This document shows positions 33,971-44,632 of a stretch of 64,000 nt of DNA, piece after piece. Positions within the stretch are counted from its first letter, which is position 1, and every line of letters begins with the position of its first letter. The translations under genes and the position numbers were made by a program. The stretch is from Mariannaea sp. PMI_226 (taxonomy: Eukaryota > Ascomycota > Sordariomycetes > Hypocreales > Nectriaceae). Under the pieces are notes generated by a model. That model did not search any database. It was not told where the DNA came from and saw only the letters and a list, made by a program, of their open reading frames with translations. Where the stretch lies: NCBI GenBank assembly GCA_024336345.1, contig JANFOG010000007.1:868001-932000 (forward strand). The letters are read 5' to 3'.

Positions 33971-34294
33971 CTAGCCAATAGCGGCGCAAATAGCAGCAGC
34001 AGCAACGGCAGCAGGGGGGGCAAGAGTCAGAGTGCCAACAATGGCGGTGCAAGCGGCTGCGGAGCAAATTTTGCCAACGGCCTTAGCAACGCCCTTGCAG
34101 CTCTCGTAACTCTTGTCAGCGCTGGGGTCACCTTTCTTTTTAAGGGCGTCTTGAAGGGGCTTGCAAATGCCATAGATGAGGCATCCGCTGCCAACACCAG
34201 CTTCATCTCGTACCTGAAGCCCAGGCATCGCGTCGAACGACGGCGCGGCCAGGCCCAGCCCAAGAAGTGTGGAAAGGATGATTGTAACCTTCAT
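33971..34294 (-). CDS. small secreted six-cysteine protein, candidate effector
   Basis: An intronless frame of 107 aa from the ATG at 34294. The signal peptide is MKVTIILSTLLGLGLAAP. After a short linker the mature chain has six cysteines: GSGCLIYGIC, YESCKG, GKICSAAAC and AAICAA. The last third is almost all Ala, Val, Leu and Pro, a hydrophobic C-terminal segment unusual for a free secreted protein; it could associate with membrane or bury the disulfides. The TAG stop is followed directly by GTGAGT, a strong splice donor, so the transcript probably has a 3'-UTR intron or an alternative form. Family not recognised. Confidence 0.7.
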   Translation of the reverse strand: MKVTIILSTLLGLGLAAPSFDAMPGLQVRDEAGVGSGCLIYGICKPLQDALKKKGDPSADKSYESCKGVAKAVGKICSAAACTAIVGTLTLAPPAAVAAAAICAAIG

Positions 34295-34686
34295 TTTGAC
34301 GGTGTTTAAAAAAGAAATTGGCAACGGAAAGGATTTGGAGTGAAGTAACTGTCGACGTGATCGAATTGTCAGTTGTGGTGAGGTTCATTGGTGTTCGAAG
34401 GACAGTCCACCGAGGGAACTGAGCTATCTAAATACCCCATGGCTTTGGAACCTTTTACATGAATGGAGCATTCCTGATTGCTGATCAAGAGGAGTCTTGG
34501 ACATAACTTCATTTTCTATGGTATTGTTACGCAAAGGACCGATCTAGACCTTTAGAAAGTATGGTTGCTTGCTAGGGAGTCCAAATTTGGAGACGAGATC
34601 TCGGTCCATTCTAGGAGAAACGGCAAAGTAATTCTATACTTTCACATATGTGAATAATACCACATAACTTAAATGACTGAGTATTA

Positions 34687-34777
34687 TGCCATGTCTTGCT
34701 GTGCCGTGTCTAGATATACCGTGTCTTGGTCTGCCGTGTCTTTGCTGTGCCGTGTCTCGCTTTACCGTACCTTGCTG
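34687..34777. repeat. degenerate 15-bp tandem repeat, about six copies
   Basis: Six consecutive units match the consensus TGCCGTGTCTTGCTG with one to five changes each (two units are 16 bp and the last is 14). It lies about 390 bp upstream of the ATG of the six-cysteine protein gene at 33971-34294. It is not coding in any frame that I can support. Confidence 0.75.
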
Positions 34778-35412
34778 TGACCTACTGGGCTGATTGTCCG
34801 CTAGAGAACGTGCTCTAGTGTCGGCACTTTAGATCTAATCTTTCTCTACGAAATATCACGGAAGCACTCAGGCTGGTTGGAATAGAGAAGCATCTTTGAG
34901 ATGAGACCTGGATGGCATTATACCAGACTGGTTTATTGCCCACTAACAAAAGGAACTAGAGTGGTAGGAAGTCGCACTGCCAAATGAATACCAGTATTTG
35001 AAAAGTCTCCATGTCATGCCAGCTAGGTTGATTGATTGGCTGACTGTTTGATTGACCTCAATGCCAGCTTCGTAGTCAATCATGTGATGACCAAAGCCCA
35101 CTCTGTTCTTCGGGTGCAGCGTGATGATGGAGGTTTGGAGATGGATACTATCCGGGAATTCGAAAGAGATAAAGTCATGTCCAAGAGTTATAATTGAGCC
35201 CTGAATAGAAGACAAGATTTGAATACTTTTAATCAATCTCAGTTTTACATTTCAATCATGTAGACTACCAAACTGCCAATCTTGCGCCATGGTTGACTGA
35301 AAACGACATAAACCTGCAGAGGTCGGCCGAGCTTAAACTCCTGAGGAGAACTCCATACAACGACCAGAGCATACATTTCCAAAACCCCACCCCAATGGCC
35401 ATTGCGCCTTGA

Positions 35413-35796
35413 TTACGCTGCGGGTGCTTTTCCTTTTGTGATGAGGGCCTTGACGGCGGATAGGGCAACATCCACCACAGCTGCAACTGTTGCATCTCGG
35501 CCTGGTACAACCTTGATTTAGTTCCAAATTCTTCTGGACATGGCTTAGGAGAACTTACTGCTATTGCAAGTGTATGTGTCAGTCACGCCCTTGGCTTTGC
35601 AAGCTTCCAGGAACTTCAAGGCGCTTGCGCCATTGGCAGGACCAACATCGCACATCTCTGTAAAGGTCCAGCCACAGCTGTGCATTGTAGACTTCATGCC
35701 GTCGCAAATGGCTTTCGTCTGATCGTAGGTGCCACACCTGCGCCATTCTGCGGTGGCGGCAGTGGCAAGCGCCAGTAGCATAATGACACTCTTCAT
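35413..35796 (-). CDS. small secreted six-cysteine protein, candidate effector
   Basis: Two exons, 35559-35796 and 35413-35501 (327 nt, 108 aa). The ATG opens a signal peptide, MKSVIMLLALATAATAEWRR. The mature chain has six cysteines spaced over 70 residues (RRCGTY, AICDG, HSCGW, EMCDV, EACKA, YTCNS), compatible with three disulfides. The chosen acceptor, CAG before GCCGAG, yields SRDATVAAVVDVALSAVKALI and a stop. The other possible acceptor gives an implausible Cys/Arg-rich tail. It ends with a helical Val/Ala-rich segment, a feature shared with the neighbouring secreted protein at 34.0 kb, although the cysteine patterns differ. A TATATA element lies about 95 bp upstream. The phrase DVGPANGASALKFLEACKAK seems conserved-looking, but the family has no name that I know. 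Confidence 0.75.
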
Positions 35797-36503
35797 GATG
35801 AATGGGAGTTTGAGTTATCGAATAGTGACGGTATAGTTTGCATTGATCTTTCTGAGCGTTGTTGGATAGGGAAACCGGGGGGTTTTATATATGAAGTTGG
35901 GATCATTGGCATCCGTAGATTTCTCATCTAGGGAATGGCTAACTAGTATGCAAGGATTGCTACTGACCGCCAATGTTTTATGCAGTTGATTAGTTTAAGA
36001 CAGTATAATTTTTTTGAAGATATGCTAATGGCTGTGTTTGTCTTTGATTGCCCTCTTTACATATTTTGATACTGTCTCGCCGAGCCGTCGGCAGATTCCC
36101 TTCCCCTACATAACTATCTATCCCAAGTCTAGTTACGAGTAACGTGGCTGCAACTGCTTAGGAATAACTCAAATCATCAATCATCAATCTAGCTGCACCT
36201 GGGCAGTGAAAACCCCTACAGCTGCAAGTTTCAGCCCCCCGAACAGAGAGACGGGACCTTCTTAGCCCTGCCTACCTAGCTACACGCTATCTATCTCTCT
36301 ATTGTGATACTGTTACAATTTGGCATACAAAAATCAACCTCTTGATTTTAGCAAAGCTCCTTGTTCTGACAAGATGGAGCTGTACCAAACAATGACGCAT
36401 CCCGCTTTTCTGAACTTGTAAGCCCTGTAATACTTTGCTTGTCAATATAGGATTTCGAATTTTGACAAGATAACGCGATAGAGGGCTTTTCAATCGAGTA
36501 TCC
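35797..36503. other. intergenic
   Basis: About 700 bp containing the promoter of the secreted protein on its left (TATATA near 35888) and the 3' flank of the desaturase on its right. A short AATCATC repeat occurs near 36170-36190. Nothing else seen. Confidence 0.5.
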
Positions 36504-37693
36504 TCATTCCATTCCGTCAGCGAGGTACTCTTCGTTGGTCGAGTACGTCTCTTCCTGCTTGTAGAGCCATGGCTCATCTCGCATTTCCATTTCTTCTTTT
36601 GTAAGAATAAGCGGCTTTCCGAGGTAGTCCAGCCGCACGCCCGGCCAAATGAAAGTGCGCCACATGTAAGCCAGGATACTGGGGTCCTCCAAGCTGGGCG
36701 CAATATGGGGTGCAATGAGCTCCTGATGCTTCTGCGGCAAGATAGACCAGTGGAGGCCAGGATAAAGGTGATGAATGGTGTGAAATCCATTGTTGAAGGC
36801 AAGATAATTGAGCAGAGGATCTGTAAAATTACGTGCAAAATTGTACTTGGACGTAATGTCGCACCCATCATGTTGGAGCATGTTCAGTGACAGGATGCAG
36901 TACTTTGCGTAGAACTGCGGGATCAGCGCGAACCAGATCCAACGTCGCCAATCAAGCAAGATGAGCACCGCCGTTGCGCCGAAGACAGCCACCTGTTCCC
37001 GCCTTCGTTGCCGGGCGATCGGCCGGTTTAGACGCGCCTGTGCAGCAAAATACATCTTGTCGTCATCACCTCCCGTCAAGACGACATGCCAGAAGAATAA
37101 AAGGCCATTCAAGAAATGCCAACGATAATGAACTTTGGTAGTACGCACTAAATTTATAAATGCAGGTCAGAACTGAGGTATCTAAATCTGTCTTACGTTA
37201 TTGGAAAAAAGGGGGGGAGAAAAGGGGGGGGGAGGGGGACGGGGTGGTGTTCGGGTATGCCTCATTGGCAATGATTGCCATAAAACTCACTAGTATCTCT
37301 GGCTTGCTGAGGATACTTGTGGTGAGATAAATTGTGGCCAGGAATGAAAACTGAGACGGGAAAGCCATATTGCAGCGACAAGCAGATCTGATAGAGGTTG
37401 TTTAATGGCCGACTCCAAAACACGGGAGTATGAATGGCGTTATGCGTCGCCACTGCGCCCATAAATGACAGCTGAAACAAAGAAAGCCAAGTAATAAACG
37501 ATGCCAACCCGCGGGATAGGGGCGAGCTAAAGCTCAGCCAGGCGAAGACAAACACAGCAAAGAAAAGAGCAGTACAACCCAGTTGTCGCGTGTCCTCGAT
37601 ATGCCTCAGCACAGGCCGACGGCGTTTCAATGGCCTTGCCGGCTTTGCCGGCTTTGACGGCCTTGACGGCCCTGCGTCATTCCCAACGCCCAT
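36504..37693 (-). CDS. membrane fatty-acid desaturase family protein
   Basis: Exons 37291-37693 and 36504-37147 (1047 nt, 348 aa). Three histidine boxes that bind the di-iron centre are present and correctly ordered: ATHNAIH (H-x3-H), PGHNLSHH (H-x3-HH) and NGFHTIHH (H-x2-HH), separated by hydrophobic helices. This is the PF00487 architecture. The enzyme should be an endoplasmic-reticulum oxygen-dependent desaturase or hydroxylase of acyl chains or sphingolipids. There is no fused cytochrome b5 domain. The N-terminus is short and basic, with a Lys-Pro-Ala repeat encoded by a nine-base tandem repeat (37631-37672). The 143-nt intron contains long G-runs on the + strand. Neighbours give no pathway clue. 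Confidence 0.86.
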
Positions 37694-38385
37694 GGTTTTC
37701 TAACAGAGAGGGCTGTTAGAAGGGCGATTGAAAGGGGTGGCAAACGTTGACCGCCACAGTCTATCAAGCAATTTTTAAGGTGGGAAATAAGAGGTAATTT
37801 AGCAATAAAGTTATTACGACCTAGACACGCACTGGCAGGTCACGTGCAGCGCCCGCCCCCACAAATTTCCTGCTCCTTTAAGTACTTCTGTCAAAGGAGA
37901 AGGAGAAGAAAAACAAAAAGAAAAAGAAAAAGAACAAGAAAAAGAATTCGAAGTAAAATCCTACGCCAAGAGTCTAGAATTGTCCCGCCCCCACTTTACC
38001 TCCTTTAATTTTCCACATTTATCTGCACTCAGTAATTGTATGTTATATAAACTTGAGGATACTTAGGTAATATTCCCGTACTTACTGGAGCATAAACATA
38101 GATGGCTTTAATTAATAGGATATAAAGAATGTAATTGATGCTTGAATTTTGTAAGGTTAAGAATATACTACGAGATACTCTTCCCTATTATTATGGTATT
38201 GAGAATATATGGTATGCAGCCATATATTTTAGAGAGCTAAAATGGAAATAGACTAGTTTTCACCCAGTGGGGTTGTCACGAAGGCTAAATACAGACCCGG
38301 CAAGTTTTGACATCGTTCTATCGACAGAACGGAATTGAAATCCTCTGGCAGTCTGAGTATAGTCTAATAGATGTCAAATTTCCAT
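37694..38385. other. intergenic between desaturase and ABC transporter, with purine tract
   Basis: The desaturase promoter. It includes a nearly pure purine tract at 37893-37946 made of AAAAAG-like units with only two pyrimidines, followed by an AT-rich stretch towards the 3' end of the ABC transporter. Purine/pyrimidine tracts are common in fungal promoters; none of the bases looks coding. Confidence 0.55.
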
Positions 38386-41300
38386 TTATCGTAGCCTTTC
38401 TAGAAGTCCAGCCTCTTTAACAAGTTGGTAGAAAGCTCCCTTTTGTTGCATCAGTGCCTCAGGCGTGTCAAACTCAACAACCTCGCCTTTTTCAAGCACC
38501 ACAATGCGATCAGAGTCGATGACTGTGTTAATTCGATGCGCGATGGTGATGACAGTCCGGTTGCTGAAGATGTTTTCCCGGAGTGTTTCCTGGATGAGAG
38601 CATCTGTTTCTGCGTCCACCGCAGCCTACAACTTCATGTTAGCCTTTTCTGCTGCAGTTTACATGTCGATGTTGAGACGATTGGTTGATGCCGGCGAGGT
38701 CGCTTCAACGCTGTCATCAGCGGGAATGTATTTTTTCTTACCGTTGCTTCATCCAGTACAAGAATGCTTGCGGGTTTAAGCATGGCGCGAGCCAAAGATA
38801 CAAGCTGCTTCTGACCCTGACTGAGATTAGATCCTGCATAGCGTCAGTAAAGGTGTACCTTATCTGCTTTCAAGCAACCGTCGCATCGTCGCATCGTCAC
38901 TAACCTCCTTCGTATATATTGGCATCCAATCCGCCGGTCATGCTGGCCACATGTTCTTTGAGTCGTGCAAGGCCTTGTATTGCGGTTAACCAGTCAGTTC
39001 AGGACATTGTAGGAAAGCGCGCTTACCAAGAGCAGTCCAAAGCTCCGTATCATCATGTTCCTCTCCGGGGTCAAGATTCTCGCGAACGGTTCCTTCAAAT
39101 AGCGCGGGGTCTTGGGGGATAACTGTGAGCGATTTCCGTACATCCAATAAGCCGATAGATGAAGTATCAATTTCGTCGATACGAATGCTTCCAGCCGACG
39201 GTTCGATAATTCTAAATAGGGCCAGGGCTAGAGAACTCTTCCCAGCACCAGTCCGGCCAACTACGCCAAGCTTCTCACCGGCTTGGAAATTGAGGTTAAG
39301 GTTTCGAAGGACTAGACTCAACTCTGGTCGATAACGCGTGCTGTAATTGACAAACGCTACCGATCCTTCAGAGGGCCAGCTGATAGCAGGCCTGTGGTTT
39401 GGAATGATATCTGGTGCCTCGCTAGGAAGATGAGTATACTCTAGGATACGCTCCGCTGAGACAATGTTTGTCGCGACCTCCCCAGTGGCTCGAACCAGAG
39501 AGCTAAAGGACTGTGTGATTTGCCTACGGTACATGTCAGTTGTGTTAATGCAGCAGCACGAATGCTCTCATGAGAAAAGCTCACAATGCATAAGTTATGA
39601 TCAATCCAGCCATGCCCGCGGAAATATAGCGACCGAGAGAAAGACTAGCAAGCATAAGTCCAGCGGCGGAAAGAATAATGATGGATCCGATGAACTCCAA
39701 TCGCACTCCCAACCAACGGTTCGCAGTGATAGATGGGATATACGCCCTCATGTTTGCGTCCGAACGACTTTCTATCTCAAGGGAAAACCGCTTTTGTTGA
39801 GCATACGCTCGAATGGTCGTTAGGCCACCAAGGGATTCTTGGAAGTGAGCAAACACAGGGCTTCGGCTAACTCCATCTAAGCGTTTTAACTCTCGCTTTG
39901 CTCGCAGGTAGTACTGTTGCAGGTAACCGTACACCATAATGAGAGGGATTGCCAAAACAATGAAAGCGGGCGTCCCGAAGGAGATGACAGCGAGACTGAA
40001 CATACCCTTGACGATACTGATGAATAGCGAGTTGAATTGGCGAGGAAGTGACTCATCGATGCGATACATATCACTGAAAAGGAGTTTTGAGTACGTCGTA
40101 ACACTGAAAAAGCATCTGGCTCGGATTTTTTCCCCAGCTTTATCGGACAGGGGAATGCTCACCTACAAAATCGATTCAGAATTTGGCCTGCTGGAGTCGT
40201 CTCAAAAAAGGCCATTGGCGACCTCAAAATTGCAATGACCATGTTCTCATGCAGTTTTCGAGAAGCCTGTAGTACAACGTCAGTCAGGCGTCCCGAAAAC
40301 GAGTGCTGGCACTCGGAAATGGGAGAAACTATCACTAACCTTGATCGAACACCACAACCACAGCGTTGAAGACTGCAAGATGACCAAGCCAGCTGAGCCA
40401 AGTCCAAAGGTGGCGTAGATACCGAGGAACCTTATGACATCCGAATCCGTGTTTGAATCGTCATTTGCCTCGGTCCACTGCTTTAGCCAGACATTACCTC
40501 CTGGTCGTCGTTAGCGCATCTATTAGTAGCAACAGATATCAATACAGCCATAGTAATGATTATGATAATGACGATGATATTCTGTGTCTGACTCAACGTT
40601 GACGACTTACCAATCTCAGCGGCTTGAGCGCCTACGAGCGTAAGCGCGTACAAGGCCACGGCGACGAGACTGCTTGCCTCAGCGTATTCGCCGTAGACCT
40701 TCCACTTGGCGCTTCCCTGATATGTGAGTTCCTTACGTTTATTTGGCTTGCTGGCGGCCGCTTCAAGATCTACAATCTTCCTTTCAGGGCTGATATTGCT
40801 AGCAACGGCAGCATGGCCCTTAGCGGCTGCTCTATGCTCCGAGGGAAGCGTCTTAGATACTTTAGTCTGGCCAACTTGTTTCTGTCCATTGGGACTGCCT
40901 TCTTCCGCAGCTGCGAACCTCGGAGTAGTCGACTCCCTAACAGTCTGCCTCAGATTGTTCCCTTCACCTACAAAACTGACAAAGTCTCCCCCTTTGTTAT
41001 TTAGCTCGTCGTATGTGCCCTGCTCTAAAATCTTCCCATCACGAATTAAGACGATGGCGTCAGCTTCTGACAAGACCGGTGTCGAGTTCGTAGCTAAGAT
41101 TCTGGTCCGATCCTTGAGAAGGCCCCGTCTTCCAAACACATTTTCGATCAAGTGCCTCCCGACGTGTTGGTCTACTGCTGAAAGGCAATCATCGAGGAGA
41201 TATATATCAGCTCTGGCATAGACTGCCCTGGCCAAGGTTAACCGTACCTTTTGCCCGCCACTCAAAGTGATACCTTTATCGCCAACTCCAGTTCGGTCTC

Positions 41301-43612
41301 CGCTTGGTAGTTGAGCCAGATCATCCATTAAGGCACATGCTTCTAACGTGTTCAAATAAAAGTCAGGATCCCATGGCTTGCCAAACGTAATGTTATCCCT
41401 GATGGTTGCGTTAAAAACCCATGGCTGCTGTGCAACGTAGGCAACTGAGCCTCGAAGAATAACAGTGCCATTAGCCTTGTAAAGATCTCCGAGCAAGGCC
41501 TGGAGGATGGAAGACTTTCCAGCTCCGACGCGGCCAATGAGACAGCATAATTCTCCGTTGTGTGCAGAGAAATTAATCTCTTCCAAGGCTGTTCCAGCTT
41601 TGTACATACTCCACCTAAATGTTGCATCGGAGACACTAACAGATTCCTCACCGGGCATTATCACGGCCTCTTCGTGTATAACTGCATCTGGTTGGAGCTC
41701 ATCTGCAGTGAAAAATGCTACCAGACGACTCACAGCAACGCTTGCTTCAGTAACAGAAGAGATGGCAGCCGGCAGGATTGTCAGAGGTGAAGTCAATAGT
41801 TGAAACAGGACAATGGCAGGGAAGACGATTTCGGTCGTCAGTGGTTTTCGTTGAACCAAAACGCGCACCGCAAAACTAGAATAAGCAACCATGAAAGGGG
41901 TTGTCGAGCCAATGAAACTGGAAAACGTTTGGAGGGCACCGGTCTTTCGCAAAGTAACGAGCTCCCTATCGTTACGGATATGGCTGATGCGTTTTGCGAA
42001 TGCAGAGCCCCATCCGAAGAGCTTGATGGATTTCATGTTGGCAATGACTTCGGCAATGACCCTCGACCTTGCGTCTTTATTATTCATCTGTCGCTTCTGA
42101 AGAGTTCTCATAGACTTAGTGATACTCCCATTGATGGGAATCGTTGCAATCATCAATGCGACGCCGGCAAACATGCTGTACCCTAAGAGACCGTAGAGAG
42201 AGGCCATGCACAAAATGATCTGCAAAGGTGCCGACCATAGATGTTGGCTGAACTGCGTGACATCTTGTAGACGTTGGGTGTCCACAGCCATGAGATTGAT
42301 GATATCGCCCGTTGATTTTGTACCGCGGGCCTCATTTGATAGCCTCAGAGATTTTTTATAGATTTTCGAGACTAGTGAGGACTTCAACTTGATTCCGGTC
42401 TGCGAGAGCCGCTGGAAACATTGATGAAGACATAAACTCTGCGCCACTGAGACAGCAAACATACTCAAGGTGGTAGCAACACCGAGGGAGAAAGGTTGCG
42501 GCTGGGCACCTCCATATGAATCCACGAAGGATATAAAACCCCGCAGAAGTTGTGGTTGCAAGATAGCGAGCACGTCTGCAACGGCCTTGAAGAGAGCTCC
42601 TTGAGCATATGCTGCTCCAAAACCACGAAATAGTGCGATCCACAAAGATGGCTTCTTCTTCTTCTTACACGCTTGCTCGTGAGCCCAGGCCTCTTCAAAC
42701 GAGTCGGTGGCGGCCCTTGCGGTGTCTCGCTGGGGCAAATCCCAGAGGTCATCTTCCGTAATGTACTGCTTGTAGCCGTGTCTCATCATCGGAGTCATCC
42801 AGCTGAAAGTGAGAGTGGAAAAGAGAGTTGCACGCTCACTTGGACATTCATTTTCACCTTGTTCCAATGGCTGCTAAGCAGCCCGGCTAGGAATCGCCCA
42901 TGCTATCAGAACTTCGATACAAACAAGCACAGAATTGACGCAAGAGAATATGAAGCTGGTTAAATCTTTCCGGTAGTGGCGCCGCGAAACCGAGGAGTGT
43001 AGGTTCGCCCCGAGGACAAGGAGAAGCAACACCCAGTATGACGCAAGAAATGCTGTCACACTACGCGATCGCTGTTTTTCCAGGTACTGAATGACGCCTA
43101 CCACCAATAGAGAGACCACGAGCGCCATTTCAGCCCACATGCTCAAATCATCTAACCAAAGACGAGGATATCGAATAGTCTGAGCCGCCACCTGTAGGAT
43201 TGTGAAGAGGAGGATAGCAACAGTGACGACCTGCGTATTTGTTAGAGATCGTTACGAAACAAAGGGGATTACTTCAATCGATGGGAGGGAATCTAAGCTC
43301 ATTACTTGCCAGCTTTGTCCGGGTTCGCCAGTCTTTCCGAGCCTCTTCCTCACCCCTTCCCCTAGCAAGCCGCCGTATTATAGGCGCTCCAGCAACAAGG
43401 CCCAAAACAGAAACCAAAAAGATCGAAAGATTCAGAAAACAAGAGGTGAAGTCGTTTCGACTAGGGTTTAGAGGCCCCCAGCCTTCAACGTCACAACAAA
43501 GTGGCTGCTGGCATGAGGCGGTCGAAGAGAGGTAATAAAGGTCATGACTCTTGAAGCTGCCAATGGCCGACGCAGATGCTGGCTTGACGACGAACTGGGA
43601 AAGCCGGATCAT
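38386..43612 (-). CDS. ABCC-type (MRP/bile-acid-type) ABC transporter, with an in-frame TAG
   Basis: Exons 43310-43612, 40611-43230, 40340-40497, 40163-40266, 39585-40073, 39027-39523, 38905-38973, 38742-38833 and 38386-38625 (4572 nt, 1524 codons). The order is TMD0, TMD1, NBD1, TMD2, NBD2. NBD1 has GRVGAGKSS, TLSGGQKVRL and IYLLDD. NBD2 has GRTGAGKSS, LSQGQKQLVS and ILVLDEATAAVD. This is a full-length MRP-like pump for glutathione conjugates, toxins or drugs, at the plasma or vacuolar membrane. Two oddities: intron 1 (43231-43309) starts with GC, and a TAG at 42874-42876 interrupts an otherwise continuous frame between AWAIPSRAA and QPLEQGENEC. Removing a 57-nt GT-AG segment that ends at this TAG would keep phase but delete a membrane helix. 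Without splicing it is a nonsense allele or uses readthrough. Confidence 0.88.
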
Positions 43613-44632
43613 GACTATAATGGAGAGACATTCCAGTGCTATGCGTGTGTGTAGTAAAAATCGCTTGGGGCATCTAGAGGAGATAGTAAAAGAAGAGAGT
43701 CCGGAGACGGTCCGATAATTATGGTCCCGATGATTGGCGAATTACATCATGTAAGAAGACAGCGGCCCACTGCGGTGCGCTGCGGTGCGCTGCGCTCAAA
43801 GGTGAACAGGTTTATAATATGGGCCCCGTTTCAAAATATTTTATTGAAGCACAATATACTATAATTTATAGCTTATAGATAGCTATACTAGCTCTTAAAG
43901 GTTGCAATTAATGATGATCGTCTTGGATTACAAATTCTTCTTATACAGGTTCAGTAGTAGTCTATTATTAGTTGATGTCGGAGTCGTCTAGTGAGTTCGC
44001 TACTATAGATCGTCCCAGTGTGCAGCAGGGCTGCATGTACTGTGCGATCCCTTCTGCTGTGCTAAGGCAACATGGCCGTACTGGTCTGTCTCTATCATAT
44101 CCCGGTAGCTTATGATTGCACAAAAAGTACGGATCAACGCTGACAATACCTATCGCCACATAGCTAGTTGAAGTCATGTGAGGTAGATTGATTAAGAAAT
44201 GTCGTGAGTACTTTCAACGCAGGCTATTTCTTACATTGAACACAAGTATTTCTATTACTGCTCTATCTAATTGGCTAATGTCCCCACTCAGTACGCAAAT
44301 GTTGCCTTAGCACACCAGAAAGGATGAGGTTTTCTTCATATGTTATTAGTTCATGACTGTGGCCCATGGTAGTAACAAGATGGAGTCACAACATGATGAT
44401 ATATTACATTTCACTGTCAAGTACCCAATGCAAAAGTGAAGTATCTTGAGTTTTTTTTCACGCTTCGCTCGAGTACACATACAAGGTGGTAACGGAGCAC
44501 GCATTCATTCTCTCACGTCTCAGCTGCCATTGCGACACACCGAGTTTATGGCAGTATAACTTCTTTTCTTAAGGGGATCAAGTGTGTTGTCGTATTGTGA
44601 TAAAAGTTTCTCGAGCATGCATATAGACTCAA
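43613..44632. other. intergenic, promoter of the ABC transporter
   Basis: About 1 kb. A GC-rich tandem repeat, TGCGGTGCGC twice plus a partial copy, lies at 43771-43796, some 160 bp upstream of the ABC transporter ATG. AT-rich sequence follows. No supportable gene. Confidence 0.5.

Noticed and set aside
34687..34777. CRISPR-like array
   Set aside because: Units are contiguous 15-mers without spacers, and the genome is eukaryotic; it is an ordinary degenerate tandem repeat.
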